Source: CAUZIZ01 sp047514575 (GTDB lineage: Bacteria; Acidobacteriota; UBA6911; RPQK01; JAJDTT01). From it: DNA of 8,223 bases. Below, one piece after another: positions 6,388 to 8,223 of this stretch. Positions within the stretch are counted from its first letter, which is position 1; every line of letters begins with the position of its first letter. The DNA is taken from positions 1 through 8,223 of the forward strand of contig JAKZYH010000341.1 in assembly GCA_047514575.1 (NCBI GenBank), read 5' to 3'. The notes under the pieces are model-generated. The model was not told the origin of the DNA. It saw only the letters and a list, made by a program, of their open reading frames with translations, and made no database searches. Made by a program: the position numbers and the translations under genes.

Positions 6388-7832
6388 CTTTCCAGCAACT
6401 TCCTGCGACGCCTCAGGGAAAAAATCCCAATCCACACGATCGATACAGTCAGCACTATCATCCCCCCCTCACCCAACGTTGGAATCTGGTCGGGAGTGGG
6501 CGGAAGGATCTGTCCAGTAGGGTCGGGGGACGCAGGGGCCTTGAAGGTCACGAAGATGGTATTGCGGGCATCCACCCCCTTGATATTCAGGGTGTAGTCT
6601 CCGTTGGGGATCGAGGGTACGACAGCGTCCAGTAGCGGAGCGGGAGCTGCGCTGGTCCCTACTACAAACTCCTCCCACTCGTTGTCACCCGACGGATTTA
6701 GATTGGTGACCTCCCAGACTCCTCCAGGCGCAGTCACGGAGTAGATCGGATTCGGGGCCTCCGGCGTTGTCCATTCCCCAAAGGGGTTCGGAAAGGGCGA
6801 ATCATCGGCTGGATCCCCGAGCATTGCTCCTTCTGGTAAAGCATTTATCGAGGGGAAAGGGGGAACACCTTGAAAGTTCGGGTCGTCATTGTCCATCGCA
6901 ACATCGAAATCGCCATCAAGCAGCACACTGAATATGGTGGGTTCAGTTGGGATGTTGACACGAATCGAGAAAGTAAATGAGCCGTCGAAGCTGGTAGGGC
7001 CTGGAAAACTCGCTCCGAAGCCATTGTAGCCGATGTAGCCTAGATTGGACTGATCAAAAACGAAGATCTCAACTCCGACGCCGCCGACTCCTACCTTGAA
7101 GTTAGCCTGCTCGTGTCGAAGCAGCGTGCCGCCCGGCCCCGGAATCCACTCTTTCACCAGATGGTAACCACAAGCGTCTCCGGCTACCTCCCCCGCTTCG
7201 GGTGCAAGGATATTTCCGCAGGCCTCAGGATCTTGCTGGACAACAAACCCTACCCATCGGTTGTCGGGCATATCCGCTCCGAGAAACACACAGCTGGGAG
7301 CGGGAGTTCCACCGGCACAAGTGTTGGCAATCGTGAGCGGATTCGAGTTGGCAGCAGGGGCCTGCCCGGGCGGTATTTGCGAATCCAGCCAGGGCCCACT
7401 GGGATCACGGAACAGAGTATATTTCACCTCGTCCATGACATCCTCGCATCCAGCCGTCCGGCAGTTATCCCAACTGATATTGCCGCCTGGCCTTCTGCGA
7501 GTGTCACCGTCGAAGATCCAAATAGCGAACTCGGTAAGATGACGGGGCACCCTCACGGAGAAGTGTCGCCGCGACCGATCCTCCCCGACTCCTGGTAGGT
7601 CGTCGTCAATCTCGCCGAGGGAACTCAGTCCCCGAAGCAAGCTGATGAACCGGCCACTCTGAATCAGCGCACCCAGGTCGCCATTGACATCCGGGCCGGT
7701 ATTATCCGGTAGGCCGGCAGTGGGCCGAACGGCCTGAGCTATTGCGGGCACCCCGAAGAGTGCAAGTACTAATAAACCGACTAAAACGACCATCCAAAAC
7801 CGTAACGTCATCAGTGGCGCAATCCGATCCAA
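6384..7832 (-). CDS. Secreted protein with IPTL-CTERM sorting tail
   Basis: This 482-residue protein is exported and probably handled at the cell surface. A signal peptide (hydrophobic core about 13-30, site near AIAQA 30-34) is followed by a long mature region with no recognised catalytic motif. It contains FDGDT (107-111) and MDEVKYTLFRDP (133-144), reminiscent of repeat-poor PEP-CTERM-type surface proteins, and six cysteines (124, 129, 172, 181, 205, 221) that could form disulfides. The C-terminus is diagnostic: IPTLGEGG at 450-457, a membrane segment to about 472, then RRRRK (474-478). IPTL-CTERM tails are linked to exosortase H (XrtH) systems, which would have to be encoded elsewhere. 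The start is TTG at 7832, fixed by AGGAGG 6 nt upstream; ATG at 7811 would have no such site. The gene converges on the dehydrogenase gene. Function beyond sorting is unknown. Confidence 0.87.
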   Translation of the reverse strand: MDRIAPLMTLRFWMVVLVGLLVLALFGVPAIAQAVRPTAGLPDNTGPDVNGDLGALIQSGRFISLLRGLSSLGEIDDDLPGVGEDRSRRHFSVRVPRHLTEFAIWIFDGDTRRRPGGNISWDNCRTAGCEDVMDEVKYTLFRDPSGPWLDSQIPPGQAPAANSNPLTIANTCAGGTPAPSCVFLGADMPDNRWVGFVVQQDPEACGNILAPEAGEVAGDACGYHLVKEWIPGPGGTLLRHEQANFKVGVGGVGVEIFVFDQSNLGYIGYNGFGASFPGPTSFDGSFTFSIRVNIPTEPTIFSVLLDGDFDVAMDNDDPNFQGVPPFPSINALPEGAMLGDPADDSPFPNPFGEWTTPEAPNPIYSVTAPGGVWEVTNLNPSGDNEWEEFVVGTSAAPAPLLDAVVPSIPNGDYTLNIKGVDARNTIFVTFKAPASPDPTGQILPPTPDQIPTLGEGGMIVLTVSIVWIGIFSLRRRRKLLES

Positions 7833-7838
7833 AATCCA

Positions 7839-7844
7839 CCTCCT
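7839..7844 (-). promoter_or_regulatory. Shine-Dalgarno fixing a TTG start
   Basis: AGGAGG on the minus strand lies 6 nt before TTG 7832. It is a perfect site at ideal spacing, whereas the next in-frame ATG is 27 nt from it. It decides the non-standard start of the IPTL-CTERM gene. Confidence 0.8.
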
Positions 7845-7855
7845 GACTGATAAAA

Positions 7856-7944
7856 CGGACGTTTAAGTCTCCCTTCCCCACTCAAACTTCTCCTACCCTG
7901 CTGCAAAACCTGCTCAGAGAGGCTCAGCAGGGCATAAACGTCCG
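7856..7944 (-). promoter_or_regulatory. Structured leader with attenuator-like nested inverted repeats
   Basis: On the minus strand CGGACGTTTA (7944-7935) is the perfect reverse complement of TAAACGTCCG (7865-7856). The second arm is followed at once by TTTTATC, then the ribosome-binding site 11 nt further on. Inside lie two mutually exclusive hairpins: CCCTGCTG (7932-7925) can pair with CAGCAGGG (7903-7896), or its CCTGCT part with AGCAGG (7914-7909). Competing stems, a final stem with a T-run and a position just before the gene resemble a transcription attenuator or RNA switch. No known riboswitch consensus was recognised. Confidence 0.4.
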
Positions 7945-8028
7945 GTAGGGTAGCAGGAGGGGCTGATATTTTTGGATCCGTGGAGCTCACTCCATCCCGG
8001 AAGGTTCCACCGGAAGAGCTGGGCCAAG

Positions 8029-8054
8029 CCCTAGTACAGCGTCCTGTACTAGGG
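8029..8054. repeat. Perfect palindrome with 11-bp arms and 4-bp spacer
   Basis: CCCTAGTACAG (8029-8039) and CTGTACTAGGG (8044-8054) are exact reverse complements around CGTC. The site lies about 200 bp upstream of the IPTL-CTERM gene. It could be an operator, a hairpin or part of a repeat element. No regulator is identified. Confidence 0.6.
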
Positions 8055-8086
8055 AAAGAGGAATATTTCGAACGGTCCTGGGCTAA

Positions 8087-8223
8087 GGGTCTGTCAGGAA
8101 ATAACAGATGCACTTTGGCGCGAGCGCCGTGGGGGCAGATGCGAGGCGTCGCGACGCAGGCGATGCCGCTGCGCATCTTCCAGGCGCGGCAACAAAGCAG
8201 ATGCCCCCGCGCCGCCGCGCCCC
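8087..8223. other. GC-rich block of nested palindromes at the window edge
   Basis: The block starts at GGGTCTGTCAGGAAATAACA, which has the look of an IS or repeat edge. Nested complementary blocks follow: GGGGGCA (8131-8137) with TGCCCCC (8202-8208), GATGCG (8138-8143) with CGCATC (8172-8177), the 12 bp palindrome GCGTCGCGACGC (8146-8157), and GGCGC-GA-GCGCC (8117-8128). GCAGATGC occurs directly at 8135-8142 and 8197-8204. No coding signature is seen. The block runs off the window, so its identity is open. Positions 7945-8086 show nothing else beyond the palindrome at 8029-8054. Confidence 0.4.

Noticed and set aside
7811..8176. A 121-codon minus-strand frame upstream of the IPTL-CTERM gene
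   Set aside because: It runs through palindromes and the structured leader and overlaps the start of the well-supported gene in another frame. Composition looks random.

Overview
The window looks like chromosomal DNA of a GC-rich Gram-negative bacterium. Signs of an outer membrane and periplasm are a LolA-like secreted protein, a secreted CxxCH protein and an IPTL-CTERM sorted protein. The gene families and the CCCAGGGTT/AACCCTGGG intergenic repeats would fit Acidobacteriota or a similarly repeat-rich phylum. That assignment is an inference from style; there is no rRNA or other marker gene here.

Layout. Positions 1-735 hold no convincing gene. They carry three degenerate tandem repeat units, each with a 56-60 bp structured element, and a long 61 bp-arm inverted repeat sits inside the second unit. 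Five genes follow on the + strand (736-5922), with gaps or overlaps between -4 and about 56 bp: a NicO-type nickel/cobalt transporter-like membrane protein with a histidine-rich loop, a secreted LolA-fold-like protein, a secreted single-CxxCH protein, a mandelate racemase/enolase-superfamily enzyme, and a D-2-hydroxyacid-dehydrogenase-family protein whose GTG start overlaps the stop of the gene before it. The spacing fits one transcript or two adjoining ones. I see no convincing promoter in the repeat block ahead of it.

Positions 5923-6383 are intergenic. They hold a second dispersed repeat with two hairpins and a 128 bp MITE-like element with 22 bp terminal inverted repeats bounded by CTAG. 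The right-hand CTAG supplies the stop codon of the convergent gene. That gene (6384-7832, - strand) encodes a 482-residue secreted protein with a C-terminal IPTL-CTERM sorting tail. It starts at TTG behind a perfect AGGAGG. Its leader contains a nested inverted-repeat structure ending in TTTT, which resembles an attenuator. The last 170 bp hold a perfect 11 bp-arm palindrome and a very GC-rich block of nested palindromes that may be the edge of another repeat or mobile element.

How the genes work together. The enolase-superfamily enzyme and the dehydrogenase-like protein are translationally coupled and probably act on related hydroxy-acid chemistry. The dehydrogenase lacks the usual catalytic Glu and His, so its activity is uncertain. 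The two secreted proteins upstream act in the envelope. No complete new multi-gene system can be demonstrated. The least explained signals are the structured repeats, the MITE at a stop codon, the leader structure and the altered dehydrogenase active site.
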